DNA from: Flagellimonas sp947499585
GTDB lineage: Bacteria > Bacteroidota > Bacteroidia > Flavobacteriales > Flavobacteriaceae
Direction of reading: 5' to 3'
DNA: 64,000 nucleotides
NCBI RefSeq assembly: GCF_044596045.1
Contig: NZ_CP138995.1
Span: forward strand, 2,480,001-2,544,000
The notes beneath the pieces were generated by a model that ran no database searches, was not told the DNA's origin, and saw only the letters and a program-made list of their open reading frames with translations. A program made the translations under genes and the position numbers. Positions 35,251 to 44,680 of this stretch are shown piece by piece; position 1 is the first letter of the stretch, and each line of letters opens with the position of its first letter.

Positions 35251-36114
35251 TTATTTAATAACCCATAAAAGTATTGAGTTTTTCACTAACTGTTCTTGGC
35301 TCCAAACAATGAAATGGTTTTCTTTTTTTATGGAAATCACTTTTAAGCTGTCTACGTTAGAGAAATGCTTCTCCATAAAGGGTACGTTTTGGTAGGGTAC
35401 CAATTTGTCTTCTTCGCCGTGAATGATTAAAGTGTGCTGCGTTAGCTGATTTAATTGAGGTTGCATCACCTTTAAATCTTCTTTAAGCATCCAAAGCTCG
35501 TCGTTGGAAGGTTTAAGTGCTCCGGGCACCAAATACTTTAAGGGAAACCAAGTTAATGGTTTACGCCACTTTTCTGGTTTTTCAGCGGCAGGGTCCAAAG
35601 CCCCGGCCAATATCACCAAGTTTTCATACAACTCTGGTTGTTCCAGTGCCATTTGTACGATTAATGGACCTCCATAGGAATGACCGATTAAGGTTTGTGG
35701 TTTCCCATTGTCCAATTGCCTCAAAAGTTCATTAAGAAGAATTGCTTGAGGTTTAAGCCCCATACTTCTTCGAAAATTACTATTTCCAAAACCTGGTCTA
35801 TCAGGAGCTATGATTCGAAATTTTTTTAAGAGAACTGAATCCGTGAGATAGGCTTTATAGGCATCCCAACTTCCCGGGGATCCGTGAACAAAAACCAATG
35901 TTTGCCCATCTTTATTACCTGTTTCAATGTAATGTAGATCTTTTCCATGCAGCTCAAGGGTTTCATCTAGATAGGCTACGTTCTTTTCTTGAAAAAAGGC
36001 AGCTGTTTTTTTAAATGAAGTACGCATGGTCATACAAGAGTTGGCAAAAAGTAAATACCCTAATACAAGTGCAAAAAGAAGATGTCGTTTTTTAAATCGT
36101 TTTTTGATTGACAT
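35251..36114 (-). CDS. alpha/beta hydrolase, membrane- or lipid-anchored
   Basis: A 287-residue alpha/beta hydrolase. The N-terminus is a basic, hydrophobic leader ending YLLFANSCM, which could be a signal anchor or a lipobox (ANSC). The oxyanion loop is VHGSPGSWDAY, the nucleophile elbow GHSYGG with serine, and the acid is in IIHGEEDKLVPY; the histidine is likely in KKENHFIVW. The substrate is unknown. It overlaps the 3' end of the acyltransferase gene by 23 bases, showing co-transcription. Confidence 0.85.
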   Translation of the reverse strand: MSIKKRFKKRHLLFALVLGYLLFANSCMTMRTSFKKTAAFFQEKNVAYLDETLELHGKDLHYIETGNKDGQTLVFVHGSPGSWDAYKAYLTDSVLLKKFRIIAPDRPGFGNSNFRRSMGLKPQAILLNELLRQLDNGKPQTLIGHSYGGPLIVQMALEQPELYENLVILAGALDPAAEKPEKWRKPLTWFPLKYLVPGALKPSNDELWMLKEDLKVMQPQLNQLTQHTLIIHGEEDKLVPYQNVPFMEKHFSNVDSLKVISIKKENHFIVWSQEQLVKNSILLWVIK

Positions 36115-37018
36115 TGGAGTTTACCATGTTTTGAAACTCTTTGGGCATCTTATCCTTATGTTTCCACCTTTTATGCGTCCAAAAATAATATTCAGGAGCT
36201 TCATAAATAGATTTTTCAACCTCTCTCAAAAAAGCTTCAGAAATTTCGTATCCTTCTGCTTCTGTTGGCTTTTCGGATAGCACTTTAAAAGTACCTTGAT
36301 AATAACCGCGTTTCAGTTTTTTAACCTTAAGATAAATCGGGATAATATCATGAACCTTACAAAGTTCTTCGCCTCCAACATGAATGGGTACGGTAATATT
36401 CATAAATTTTGCCCAGTGACGTGTTCTATTTAGCATGGGAGATTGGTCGCTAATGATACCAACCGTGATTAACTCACCGCTTTCTTTTGCATCTTTTATT
36501 ATTTTTCTGCTTTCATGGGTTTTGATAAGTGTTGTGCCATACTTACCTCGTATATCACGTACTAATTTATCAAAGTGCTTATTTTGAATGGCTTGATAAA
36601 TAGCATATGCTTTGGAGCTAACCTGGGAGTTTAAAGAAAAAACCCATTCCCAACTTGCATAATGCGGCATCATTATCATTATGTTTTTACCTTCGCCTTC
36701 CAGTTTTTTCATCACCTCTACATTGGTAAAAGCATATCTTTCATTCATTTGTCTATTGCTAATTCCCAAGGTCTTTGCCATTTCTAAAAATATATCGCAA
36801 AGATGTTTGTAGAACTTCTTTTCTATCAATAAACGTTCGCTATCTGATTTTTCTGGGAAAACCAATGCTAGATTACTGCGTACCACTTTTTTACGATATC
36901 CAACAACATGATAAAGTAATTGATACACGATATCAGAAATAAAATAAAGTATTCTGAATGGAAGTCTGGAAACCAACCAGAGTAGGGGGTAAGCAAGGAT
37001 AAAAACAACTAATTGCAT
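36092..37018 (-). CDS. lipid A biosynthesis (LpxL/HtrB-type) acyltransferase
   Basis: About 308 residues counting from ATG at 37018; a TTG six codons upstream is in frame but falls inside the promoter. One N-terminal membrane helix is followed by the acyltransferase core: the HX4(D/E) motif as HYASWEW, IISDQSPM in motif III and the late FWTHKRWK that ends LpxL-family proteins. It should add a secondary acyl chain to lipid A at the inner membrane. It starts 10-15 bases downstream of a -7 element that forms half of a palindromic divergent promoter shared with the rhomboid gene. Confidence 0.88.
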   Translation of the reverse strand: MQLVVFILAYPLLWLVSRLPFRILYFISDIVYQLLYHVVGYRKKVVRSNLALVFPEKSDSERLLIEKKFYKHLCDIFLEMAKTLGISNRQMNERYAFTNVEVMKKLEGEGKNIMIMMPHYASWEWVFSLNSQVSSKAYAIYQAIQNKHFDKLVRDIRGKYGTTLIKTHESRKIIKDAKESGELITVGIISDQSPMLNRTRHWAKFMNITVPIHVGGEELCKVHDIIPIYLKVKKLKRGYYQGTFKVLSEKPTEAEGYEISEAFLREVEKSIYEAPEYYFWTHKRWKHKDKMPKEFQNMVNSNVNQKTI

Positions 37019-37033
37019 AAGTAAATCTTGTGG

Positions 37034-37051
37034 CAAATATAGCTATATTTG
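37034..37051. promoter_or_regulatory. palindromic divergent promoter (two -7 elements back to back)
   Basis: CAAATATAGCTATATTTG is a perfect 18-bp palindrome. Read rightward its second half is TATATTTG (37044-37051), 18 bases before the rhomboid ATG; read leftward its first half is TATATTTG (37034-37041), about 15 bases before the acyltransferase ATG. Both match TAnnTTTG exactly, so two polymerases would compete for the same DNA. Confidence 0.65.
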
Positions 37052-37069
37052 CCCCTAATATTATAGAAT

Positions 37070-37720
37070 ATGTACAATTTGCATGCGGCTACTATTGCTA
37101 TTATCGCTGTGAATATCATTGTGTCTTTGAGAGGATTTAGTGATTCTGTTTTTTTTGATCGATACAAATTTAGCATTGGAGGAGTAAAAGCCGGACAAAG
37201 GGAAAGAACTGTAACGTCTGGTTTTTTGCATGTTGACATTTCCCACTTGTTTTTCAATATGTTTACCCTCTATTTTTTCGCCAATGTGGTGATTAATGGG
37301 TTTGGTCCAGTTAAATTTTTGATTATCTACTTTATTAGTCTTATCGGAGGAAGTCTTTTGGCACTCTTCTTTCATAAAAACGAACCGTATTATAGCGCAG
37401 TTGGTGCAAGCGGGGCTGTTACTGGTATTTTGTACGCAGCCATTCTGTTAAACCCCAACATGCAGTTGGGAATCATGTTTATTCCAATACCATTGCCTGC
37501 ATACGTATTGGGTATAGCTTATCTTTTGTACTCGATTTATGGAATGAAAAGTAGATTGGGTAATATTGGACATACTGCACATTTTGGAGGGGCAATAGGC
37601 GGGTACGTAATTACACTGTTGTTTAGGCCTGACCTCTTTGTAACGGATACTTTAATAGTGCTTCTATTGGCAGTTCCCATTATAATTCTCTTCATTTTAG
37701 AAAAAATGGGAAAAATCTAA
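37070..37720 (+). CDS. rhomboid-family intramembrane serine protease
   Basis: A 216-residue membrane protein with six hydrophobic helices. The catalytic serine is Ser114 in GASGAVTG and the partner histidine is His171 in HTAHFGG. HLFFNMFTLYFF gives the conserved HxxxN of helix 2. It should cut membrane proteins within the lipid bilayer; the substrates are unknown. It starts with ATG. A perfect terminator palindrome lies 20 bases after the stop. Confidence 0.92.
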   Translation: MYNLHAATIAIIAVNIIVSLRGFSDSVFFDRYKFSIGGVKAGQRERTVTSGFLHVDISHLFFNMFTLYFFANVVINGFGPVKFLIIYFISLIGGSLLALFFHKNEPYYSAVGASGAVTGILYAAILLNPNMQLGIMFIPIPLPAYVLGIAYLLYSIYGMKSRLGNIGHTAHFGGAIGGYVITLLFRPDLFVTDTLIVLLLAVPIIILFILEKMGKI

Positions 37721-37738
37721 AGGTAACTCTTAGTAAAC

Positions 37739-37770
37739 AAAAAAGCCCCAGACTAGTCTGGGGCTTTTTT
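37739..37770. terminator. bidirectional intrinsic terminator
   Basis: A perfect palindrome at 37741-37768 (stem AAAAGCCCCAGAC, 2-base loop, its complement) is flanked by A and T runs. It separates the convergent rhomboid and TlpA-like genes and can terminate both. Confidence 0.92.
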
Positions 37771-37789
37771 GTTATAAATCCTTATTAGT

Positions 37790-38899
37790 TTAGTTAAGCA
37801 GTTCTGCAACCTTTTGTTCCAAAGCTGGGCCTCTTAAATCTTTTGCAACAATCACCCCGTTTTCATCTATAAGAAAAGCGGCTGGAATTGCATTAATGTT
37901 ATATAACTGCGCAACCGGGTCCTGAAAACGTTTTAAGTTGGAGATATGGTTCCACGCAAGACCGTCAGACTCTATGGCCTTTGTCCAATCCTCTGCACGG
38001 GTATCTAAAGAAACACCAATTACATTAAGACCTTTTTCATGGTACTTATTATAAACAGAAACGATATTTGGATTTTCTGCCCTGCAAGGTCTGCACCAAG
38101 CTGCCCAAAAATCTACTAAGGTTAATTTTCCTTTTACATCGCTTAGTGCCAATAAATCTCCGTTTGGAGTAGGAGCAGAAAACTCAGGTGCTATACCTCC
38201 AATTTCGGTGGTTTTTTGTTTATCCAACTGCTCTCCTAATTGTTCCCCTGGCCTTGATTGCTTCATTTCTGGCGTTAGTGCGTCGTAAAGAGCCTTAACT
38301 TCATCACTGGGAAGCCCTTTGCTCATCATTAAATTTCCAATAATCAAAACAGAAATAAGGGCATTGGGGTTTTCCTTTGCAAAATCAACATTAAAAGTTT
38401 TTACCTCATCTTGAAATTCAAGATATTCTTCACGCAATGCAGTTACTGTAGCGGTATCTTGCTGTTGAGCCGCATTACGCATATCATCTTGCATAGATCT
38501 AGCCCGCTCAGATAGTTTTCTTGATTCGTTTAAGAAACCCATGAAAAGCTCATTTTGAGGAGTACCTTTAAGCTTAGCATAGTTCATGCTATCTTTCTGG
38601 AACTTTAAGTTGATGGCACCATTCTCAAGAATAAAAGGAATATTTCCTCCATTGGATTCTACAAAAATGTAATGAAGCTGCGGTTTTTCTTGTATACCTT
38701 CAAAACTGAAGACTCCATTTTCTATTGTGGTCGTATCAATGTCAATTAACTGATTAAGGGAATCTGTTGTTTTTAAGTATACGTTAGTACCGTTATCCAA
38801 TTCACCGGTTACTTTTGCGTTCAAAGTAAAACCCTCAGGTTTTGAATTACATGATGCTAAAAACAATACCCCTAAAGTAATTGCAAGTATTTTTCTCAT
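37790..38899 (-). CDS. TlpA-like thioredoxin-family lipoprotein with DUF4369
   Basis: A 369-residue lipoprotein: lipobox LFLASC (cysteine 17), an N-terminal DUF4369 beta domain (about 24-115), a helical linker and a C-terminal AhpC/TSA-thioredoxin domain (about 230-369). The active site is WCRPC (Cys269 and Cys272), and the cis-proline region is NAIPAAFLID. It should reduce disulfides in the periplasm, facing that side as an anchored protein; such proteins are abundant in Bacteroidota and their partners are mostly unknown. It starts with ATG. Confidence 0.92.
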   Translation of the reverse strand: MRKILAITLGVLFLASCNSKPEGFTLNAKVTGELDNGTNVYLKTTDSLNQLIDIDTTTIENGVFSFEGIQEKPQLHYIFVESNGGNIPFILENGAINLKFQKDSMNYAKLKGTPQNELFMGFLNESRKLSERARSMQDDMRNAAQQQDTATVTALREEYLEFQDEVKTFNVDFAKENPNALISVLIIGNLMMSKGLPSDEVKALYDALTPEMKQSRPGEQLGEQLDKQKTTEIGGIAPEFSAPTPNGDLLALSDVKGKLTLVDFWAAWCRPCRAENPNIVSVYNKYHEKGLNVIGVSLDTRAEDWTKAIESDGLAWNHISNLKRFQDPVAQLYNINAIPAAFLIDENGVIVAKDLRGPALEQKVAELLN

Positions 38900-38942
38900 T
38901 TTTTACTATTTAAGGCGCTAAGGTATTCATTACTTATGTCAT

Positions 38943-38978
38943 AAAAAAGCCCTCAACCTTATCTTGAAAGTAAAGGGC
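38943..38978 (-). terminator. intrinsic terminator of the small outer-membrane protein gene
   Basis: On the minus strand GCCCT (978-974) and AGGGC (953-949) pair, with partial further pairing inside, followed by six T residues (948-943). It lies 19 bases after the stop at 38997. Confidence 0.6.
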
Positions 38979-38996
38979 AATCATATAATCGGTGTA

Positions 38997-39491
38997 TTAA
39001 AATTGATATCGGATACCTAGCGCGATGTCAAAATCAAAATCATTATCGAAACCACCATAGCCCAACAGCCCTATTTCAGGTCTAAAATCCAAGGATAGAA
39101 GTAAGGGAATATCGAAATTATATTCTACGCCAATATCTCCTGCAGCAAAAACAAAAAGGCCATCGTTGTCTTCTCCATTAGGTATTGGTTCAAAGTCTAC
39201 ACTCCCTAATCCGCCACCAACACCATAGTACCAATTAAAATTGCCATCTAATTGATGTACCCATTGGTATACTCCTGATAGTTTAAAAGCATCAAACTGT
39301 CTGCTGTCTCGCCAGCCCAAGTTGAATTCAGCTCTGTTGTAGCGTCCAATCGATTTTTGATAAGAGATTTCGGCGCCAAAACCGTCACTGTCGCCAAGAC
39401 GAAGCCCTAAAGTATGTTCAGAAATGTCTTGCGCGCTGGCTGCTATTGTTGCAAACAAAAAAAGACCGGTAAATAATGTGGTAATCCTCAT
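38997..39491 (-). CDS. small outer-membrane beta-barrel-like protein
   Basis: A 164-residue protein with a signal peptide (ending AASAQ) and repeated amphipathic strands: LGLRLGDSDGFGAEISYQK, RAEFNLGWRD, FNWYYGVGGGLG, DIGVEYNF and a C-terminal FDIALGIRYQF with terminal phenylalanine, which is the sorting signature of outer-membrane barrels. It probably forms an eight-stranded barrel. No specific function can be assigned. Confidence 0.8.
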   Translation of the reverse strand: MRITTLFTGLFLFATIAASAQDISEHTLGLRLGDSDGFGAEISYQKSIGRYNRAEFNLGWRDSRQFDAFKLSGVYQWVHQLDGNFNWYYGVGGGLGSVDFEPIPNGEDNDGLFVFAAGDIGVEYNFDIPLLLSLDFRPEIGLLGYGGFDNDFDFDIALGIRYQF

Positions 39492-39520
39492 AAGTTTCTC
39501 GTTTAGTTAAAAATTAAAGA

Positions 39521-39528
39521 TAGCTTTG
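39521..39528 (+). promoter_or_regulatory. -7 promoter element of the FAD/Fe-S oxidase gene
   Basis: TAGCTTTG matches TAnnTTTG and lies 27 bases before the TTG start at 39556. It is the left half of the small inverted repeat AGCTTTGTAAAGCT at 39522-39535. Confidence 0.55.
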
Positions 39529-39555
39529 TAAAGCTTTCTGACAATAAAACTTATT

Positions 39556-42492
39556 TTGACAACCAAAAATTGTTCCAGATTGGATAAAACTCTCTTAAAA
39601 TCTCTCTCTCAAGAATTACAAGGCCAATTATTAATAGACCACTTAAGTAGGGCTCTATATGCGACGGATGCATCTGTTTACAGAAAGCAACCTGCAGCGG
39701 TGGCATACCCATTAAATGAGGAGGACATTCAAATTTTAATCTCCTTTGCAAACAAGCACGGTATTGGATTAATTCCTAGAACTGCGGGAACTTCCCTGGC
39801 AGGACAATGTGTAGGTGAAGGTATTGTTGTTGATGTTTCCAAACATTTTACCCAAATTTTGAATTTGGACAAAGAGAAAAAACAAATAAAGGTTCAACCT
39901 GGGGTAGTTAGAGATGAGTTAAATCAATATTTAAAACCATTTGGTCTTTTTTTTGGACCAAATACGTCAACATCTAATAGATGTATGATTGGTGGAATGG
40001 TCGGTAACAATTCATCTGGTACCACATCTATTCAATATGGTGTTACAAGGGATAAAGTGGTTGCTCTTAATTGTGTATTATCTGATGGTAGTGAAGCTTT
40101 TTTTGCTGATTTGGATAAAGATGAATTTGAAAGCAAGAAGAATCAAACTTCACTTGAAGGCATTATTTATTCAGCAATTAATACGGAGCTTTCCAACACC
40201 AATAACCAAGAAAATATTAAAACAGAATTCCCAAAACCTAGTATCCATAGAAGAAACACGGGTTATGCAGTGGATGAACTTTTAAAGAACAAGGTTTTTG
40301 GAGCTAATGAAGGAGATTTTAATTTATGCAAATTGTTGTCCGGGAGTGAAGGCACCTTAGCTTTTACTACCGAAATCACCCTACAATTGGATGATTTACC
40401 GCCGCCTTTATCAGCAATGGTAGCCACGCATTATAGTAGTTTAGAAGACTGTTTGAGCGATGTAGCCCCGGTTATGCAGCATAATTTGCATACCTGCGAG
40501 ATGATGGACAAGGTCATTCTTGATTGCACAAAAAACAATAGAGCACAATTGGCCAATCGATTTTTTGTGGATGGAGATCCTGCGGGAATCTTAATGTTGG
40601 AGGTAAAGGCTAACACCGATGATGAACTGGAAAAACAATTGCAAGAATTACTGGCGAGCATTCAAAAATCCGGATTAAGCTATGCAAGCCCGGTTTTAAA
40701 AGGTGATGATATCAACAAAGCTCTTGAACTGCGCAAAGCAGGATTAGGTTTATTGGGAAATATGGTTGGTGACCGTAAAGCAGTTGCTTGTATTGAAGAC
40801 ACTGCGGTAGCCTTGGAAGATTTAAAAGATTTTATTGGGGAATTCACTCAAATTATGAAGGGCTATGATCAAGACGCTGTTTACTATGCCCATGCTGGAG
40901 CTGGAGAATTGCACTTAAGACCCATTCTTAACTTGAAAAAATCAGAGGATGTCGTTTTATTCCGTTCCATCACAACAGATGTAGCAAAACTCACCAAAAA
41001 ATACAAAGGTAGCTTTAGTGGTGAGCACGGTGATGGTATAGTAAGAGCGGAATTTATTCCCTTAATGATTGGAGAGGCCAATTATGAATTACTGAAACGT
41101 ATAAAATCTGTTTTTGACCCCAATAATATATTCAACCCAGGGAAAATTGTAGATGCCTTTCCCATGGATGAATCGTTGCGTTATGAAATTAACCGAGTTG
41201 AGCCCGAAGTAAAGACATTAATGGATTTTTCAGATAGCGAAGGAATTCTGAAAGCTGCTGAAAAATGTAATGGCAGTGGTGATTGTCGAAAAAGCCATAA
41301 TATGACTGGCGGTATGTGCCCCAGTTACCATGCTACCAAAAATGAGAAAGATACCACGCGCGGTAGGGCCAATGCCCTGCGGGAGTTTTTGACCAATTCA
41401 GAAAAACCAAATAAGTTTAATCAGAAAGAACTCAAAGAAGTTTTTGACCTGTGTTTAAGTTGTAAAGCTTGTGCCAGCGAATGCCCAAGCAACGTAGATG
41501 TGGCGACCCTAAAAGCAGAGTTTCTTTATCAATATCAAGAAACAAATGGTTATCCATTGCGAAGCAAGTTATTCGCTCACAATACTAGATTCAATGCTCT
41601 TGGGAGTAAACTCCCTAGGCTGACCAATTCCATTTATAAGTCCAAAACAATGGGCGGTCTCCTTAAAAAAACATCTGGTGTAGCTGCGGAAAGATCTCTT
41701 CCAAAAGTTTACAATTTCAATTTTGAAAATTATTTAAAAAAGTTTAGGACTGAAAACATCCAATCCTTAAAGAAGGTGGTTCTATATATTGATGAATTTA
41801 CTCAGTATTTGGATGTACAGGTGGGTAAAGATGCAGTAGAACTGCTTTGTAAGCTGGGATATGATATACAGTTATTTTATGCTGAAAGTGGACGAACATA
41901 TTTGTCTAAAGGGTTCTTAAAACAGGCTAAAAAACTGGTGGAGAAGAATATGACTAAATTGGAAACCATACTTCTACAAAATATTCCAATTGTTGGCTTG
42001 GAACCTTCAGCAATACTATCATTTAGGGATGAATACAAGAGATTGCATCATAATAAAGAACAAGTAGATAAACTTGCTTCAAGTTCCTTTTTAGTAGAGG
42101 AGTTTTTAGCTTCAGAGATTAGCGAAGGAAATATAACCTCTGACAGTTTTACAAAAGAGGAAAAAGTAGTGAAGATTCATAGTCATTGCCATCAGAAGGC
42201 ATTGTCTAACCAGAAAGTCACGTTTGACATGCTTAACCTGCCCATAAATTATAAGGTTTCTATTATTACATCGGGTTGTTGCGGAATGGCAGGCTCTTTT
42301 GGGTATGAAAAAGAACATTATGAAACCAGTATGAAGGTTGGTGAGCTTAAATTGTTTCCAGCTGTGCGGAAAAGCCCGGTGGAAACCATAATTTCAGCAA
42401 ATGGGACAAGCTGTAGGCATCAAATTAAAGATGGAACGGAAAGGGATTCACAACATCCTGTTTCAATCTTGTGTCAAGCCCTGATTATCTAA
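39556..42492 (+). CDS. FAD-linked oxidase fused to Fe-S and cysteine-rich domains (D-2-hydroxyacid dehydrogenase type)
   Basis: A 978-residue three-part flavoenzyme. Residues about 45-255 form the FAD-binding PCMH domain (LIPRTAGTSLAGQC, GGMVGNNSSGTTSIQYG); about 260-540 the FAD-oxidase C-domain (HAGAGELHLRP, SGEHGDGIVR, NPGKI); about 570-660 two 4Fe-4S motifs (second: CLSCKACASECP); about 870-960 a CCG-type domain (HCHQKAL, SGCCGMAGSFGY). This is the layout of glycolate or D-lactate oxidases that pass electrons to the quinone pool. The start is TTG; it gives the usual 40 residues before LYATDAS, and a promoter element fits. The 3' end overlaps the convergent phosphoesterase gene by 4 bases. 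Confidence 0.9.
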   Translation: MTTKNCSRLDKTLLKSLSQELQGQLLIDHLSRALYATDASVYRKQPAAVAYPLNEEDIQILISFANKHGIGLIPRTAGTSLAGQCVGEGIVVDVSKHFTQILNLDKEKKQIKVQPGVVRDELNQYLKPFGLFFGPNTSTSNRCMIGGMVGNNSSGTTSIQYGVTRDKVVALNCVLSDGSEAFFADLDKDEFESKKNQTSLEGIIYSAINTELSNTNNQENIKTEFPKPSIHRRNTGYAVDELLKNKVFGANEGDFNLCKLLSGSEGTLAFTTEITLQLDDLPPPLSAMVATHYSSLEDCLSDVAPVMQHNLHTCEMMDKVILDCTKNNRAQLANRFFVDGDPAGILMLEVKANTDDELEKQLQELLASIQKSGLSYASPVLKGDDINKALELRKAGLGLLGNMVGDRKAVACIEDTAVALEDLKDFIGEFTQIMKGYDQDAVYYAHAGAGELHLRPILNLKKSEDVVLFRSITTDVAKLTKKYKGSFSGEHGDGIVRAEFIPLMIGEANYELLKRIKSVFDPNNIFNPGKIVDAFPMDESLRYEINRVEPEVKTLMDFSDSEGILKAAEKCNGSGDCRKSHNMTGGMCPSYHATKNEKDTTRGRANALREFLTNSEKPNKFNQKELKEVFDLCLSCKACASECPSNVDVATLKAEFLYQYQETNGYPLRSKLFAHNTRFNALGSKLPRLTNSIYKSKTMGGLLKKTSGVAAERSLPKVYNFNFENYLKKFRTENIQSLKKVVLYIDEFTQYLDVQVGKDAVELLCKLGYDIQLFYAESGRTYLSKGFLKQAKKLVEKNMTKLETILLQNIPIVGLEPSAILSFRDEYKRLHHNKEQVDKLASSSFLVEEFLASEISEGNITSDSFTKEEKVVKIHSHCHQKALSNQKVTFDMLNLPINYKVSIITSGCCGMAGSFGYEKEHYETSMKVGELKLFPAVRKSPVETIISANGTSCRHQIKDGTERDSQHPVSILCQALII

Positions 42493-43367
42493 GGTCTTTT
42501 CGTCTTTTTTTCTTCTATCACTTCAGAGATGGTTTCAATATCCAATTCTTTATCCGTTATGGAAGCGATAAGCTCATTCATGTCCATTTCCTTAAGGTCT
42601 TCGTCAACAAAGAAAGGCGATAGCTTGTCATGGTTATAATGGTATATTTTCCAACGCTTAAAAGAATATTCCAGAGCAGTTAAATTTTCTACCCAATCCC
42701 CAGAATTTAGGTAAAGACAGCTTCCATGCTTATTTTCATACCGCTCTTTCTTGGGTTGATGTATATGGCCACAGATTACATAATCATAGTCGTTTTCAAT
42801 AGCAAGGTCTCCTGCGGTTTTTTCAAAATTATTGATATACTTTATGGCGCCTTTAACGCTTTTTTTTATGCGTTTGGAGAGGGAATATCGCTCACGTCCC
42901 ATCTTAGCCAAACACCAATTAATAAAACTATTTATTAGGATAAGAATATCGTAACCGTAGCCACCAAGTTTTGCTAACCATTTTGCATTTTGGATAGACA
43001 CATCAAAAACATCACCATGGAAAATCCATGCCTTTTTACCATCTAAATTGAGTACAAGTTTATTGGCAATTTTAAAATTACCCATTGAAGTATCACTAAA
43101 CTTACGAAGCATTTCATCATGATTACCAGTGATATAGTAAACTTCTGTGCCCTTAGATGCCATACCAATAAGCTTTCTAAGTACTTTTAAGTGCGAAGCT
43201 GGGAAATAACGTTTGCTAAATTGCCAAATATCTATGATATCCCCATTCAGTATAAGTTTCTTGGGTTGAATACTGTTTAGGTAAGCGATGAGCTCATCCG
43301 CATGGCAGCCGTATGTTCCAAGGTGGACATCTGAAATTACAGCTAATTCAATCTTCCTCTTTTTCAA
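42489..43367 (-). CDS. LpxH-like UDP-2,3-diacylglucosamine diphosphatase family metallophosphoesterase
   Basis: A calcineurin-like phosphoesterase of about 292 residues. Metal-binding motifs in order are SDVHLG (start), LNGDIIDIW, TGNHDE, FHGDVFD and CGHIHQP. This set and the length match the LpxH/LpxH2-like family, which hydrolyses UDP-diacylglucosamine in lipid A synthesis. I placed the start at the TTG at 43367, giving MKKRKIELAVISDVH; an in-frame TTG at 43418 would add 17 hydrophobic residues. Neither start is ATG. It converges on the FAD/Fe-S gene with a 4-base overlap. Confidence 0.85.
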   Translation of the reverse strand: MKKRKIELAVISDVHLGTYGCHADELIAYLNSIQPKKLILNGDIIDIWQFSKRYFPASHLKVLRKLIGMASKGTEVYYITGNHDEMLRKFSDTSMGNFKIANKLVLNLDGKKAWIFHGDVFDVSIQNAKWLAKLGGYGYDILILINSFINWCLAKMGRERYSLSKRIKKSVKGAIKYINNFEKTAGDLAIENDYDYVICGHIHQPKKERYENKHGSCLYLNSGDWVENLTALEYSFKRWKIYHYNHDKLSPFFVDEDLKEMDMNELIASITDKELDIETISEVIEEKKTKRP

Positions 43368-43507
43368 TGATATAGAGTTTGTTGCAAAATAAGTGTGTAG
43401 GAATAAACTTAAAATCAAATTGAAGTCAATAATTTATGAGCATACCGTTAAAAAAACATCAATTGACACCCTTATACGTTACATAAACATTAACTGGCAA
43501 GCTTTTT

Positions 43508-43537
43508 TTTGAAAAAGATTTATAACATCTACCTTTG
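43508..43537 (+). promoter_or_regulatory. promoter of aroC
   Basis: TTTG at 43508-43511 and TACCTTTG at 43530-43537, with an 18-base spacer, match the Bacteroidota TTTG/TAnnTTTG promoter. Transcription would begin near 43543-43545, supporting the ATG at 43560 rather than the upstream TTG. Confidence 0.7.
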
Positions 43538-43559
43538 AAGCTTATTGAATTTTTGGTAC

Positions 43560-44624
43560 ATGGCAGGAAATACTTTTGGACAGCTTTTTAAACTAACATC
43601 TTTTGGAGAATCACACGGTAGGGCGATTGGCGGAGTAATAGACGGCTGTCCTGCCGGTATAGCATTGGATTTGGAAAAAATCCAATTGGAATTAAACAGG
43701 AGGAAGCCTGGCCAGTCTGCAATAGTCACGCAACGAAAGGAACCTGACACAGTTGAGATTTATTCAGGTCTTTTTGAAGGGAAAACTACAGGAACTCCTA
43801 TAGGTTTTGCTATCCATAATACAAATCAAAAATCCAATGATTATTCACACATAAAAGATTCATACAGACCTTCTCATGCGGATTACGTTTACGACAAGAA
43901 ATATGGGTTTAGGGATTATAGAGGTGGAGGTAGAAGTTCTGCTAGAGAAACGGCAAGTAGGGTAGTGGCAGGGGCTATTGCAAAGCAATTCCTAACGGAT
44001 GTAAAAATCAATGCTTTTGTTTCTCAAGTTGGTGAAATGAAATTGGAAAAAGACTACAAAGAACTTGACTTTTCAAAGATAGAGGCCAATCCAGTGCGTT
44101 GTCCAGATATGGAAACGGCAGCCCGTATGGAAGAATACATAAAATCCATTAAAAAAGAAGGTGATACTATTGGCGGTGTCATTACCTGTGTCATTCAAAA
44201 TGTACCAATTGGTTTGGGCGAACCGGTGTTCGATAAATTGCATGCTACTTTAGGAGGTGCAATGCTTTCAATCAACGCAGTAAAGGGTTTTGAGTATGGC
44301 AGCGGATTTAATGGAGTTACGATGAAAGGAAGTGAGCACAATGACTCCTATAACAGTGATGGCACTACAACAACAAATCTAAGTGGCGGTATTCAAGGAG
44401 GTATCAGCAATGGGATGGACATTTATTTCAATGTGGCTTTTAAACCTGTTGCAACAGTTCTTCAATCCTATGAAACTATAAATAAAGAAGGCGAGAAAGT
44501 GACAACCCAAGGTAAAGGAAGACATGACCCTTGTGTTGTTCCAAGAGCTGTCCCAATTGTAGAAGCCATGGCCGCTATGGTTTTGGCAGACTTCGCCCTT
44601 TTAGCGCGTACTAACAAAATATAA
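43560..44624 (+). CDS. aroC: chorismate synthase
   Basis: A 354-residue enzyme that makes chorismate from EPSP with reduced FMN, the last common step to aromatic amino acids. Signatures are FGESHGRAIGGVIDG near the start, YRPSHADYVYDKKYGFRDYRGGGRSSARET, and GRHDPCVVPRAVPIVE at the end. I chose the ATG at 43560 (MAGNTFGQ); a TTG at 43545 in the same frame coincides with the predicted transcript start. No other aro gene is adjacent. Confidence 0.97.
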   Translation: MAGNTFGQLFKLTSFGESHGRAIGGVIDGCPAGIALDLEKIQLELNRRKPGQSAIVTQRKEPDTVEIYSGLFEGKTTGTPIGFAIHNTNQKSNDYSHIKDSYRPSHADYVYDKKYGFRDYRGGGRSSARETASRVVAGAIAKQFLTDVKINAFVSQVGEMKLEKDYKELDFSKIEANPVRCPDMETAARMEEYIKSIKKEGDTIGGVITCVIQNVPIGLGEPVFDKLHATLGGAMLSINAVKGFEYGSGFNGVTMKGSEHNDSYNSDGTTTTNLSGGIQGGISNGMDIYFNVAFKPVATVLQSYETINKEGEKVTTQGKGRHDPCVVPRAVPIVEAMAAMVLADFALLARTNKI

Positions 44625-44680
44625 TAGCTTCTTTAATTTTTTTCCACTCAAAATAGTATCTTACTACGCAAATTCCAACT

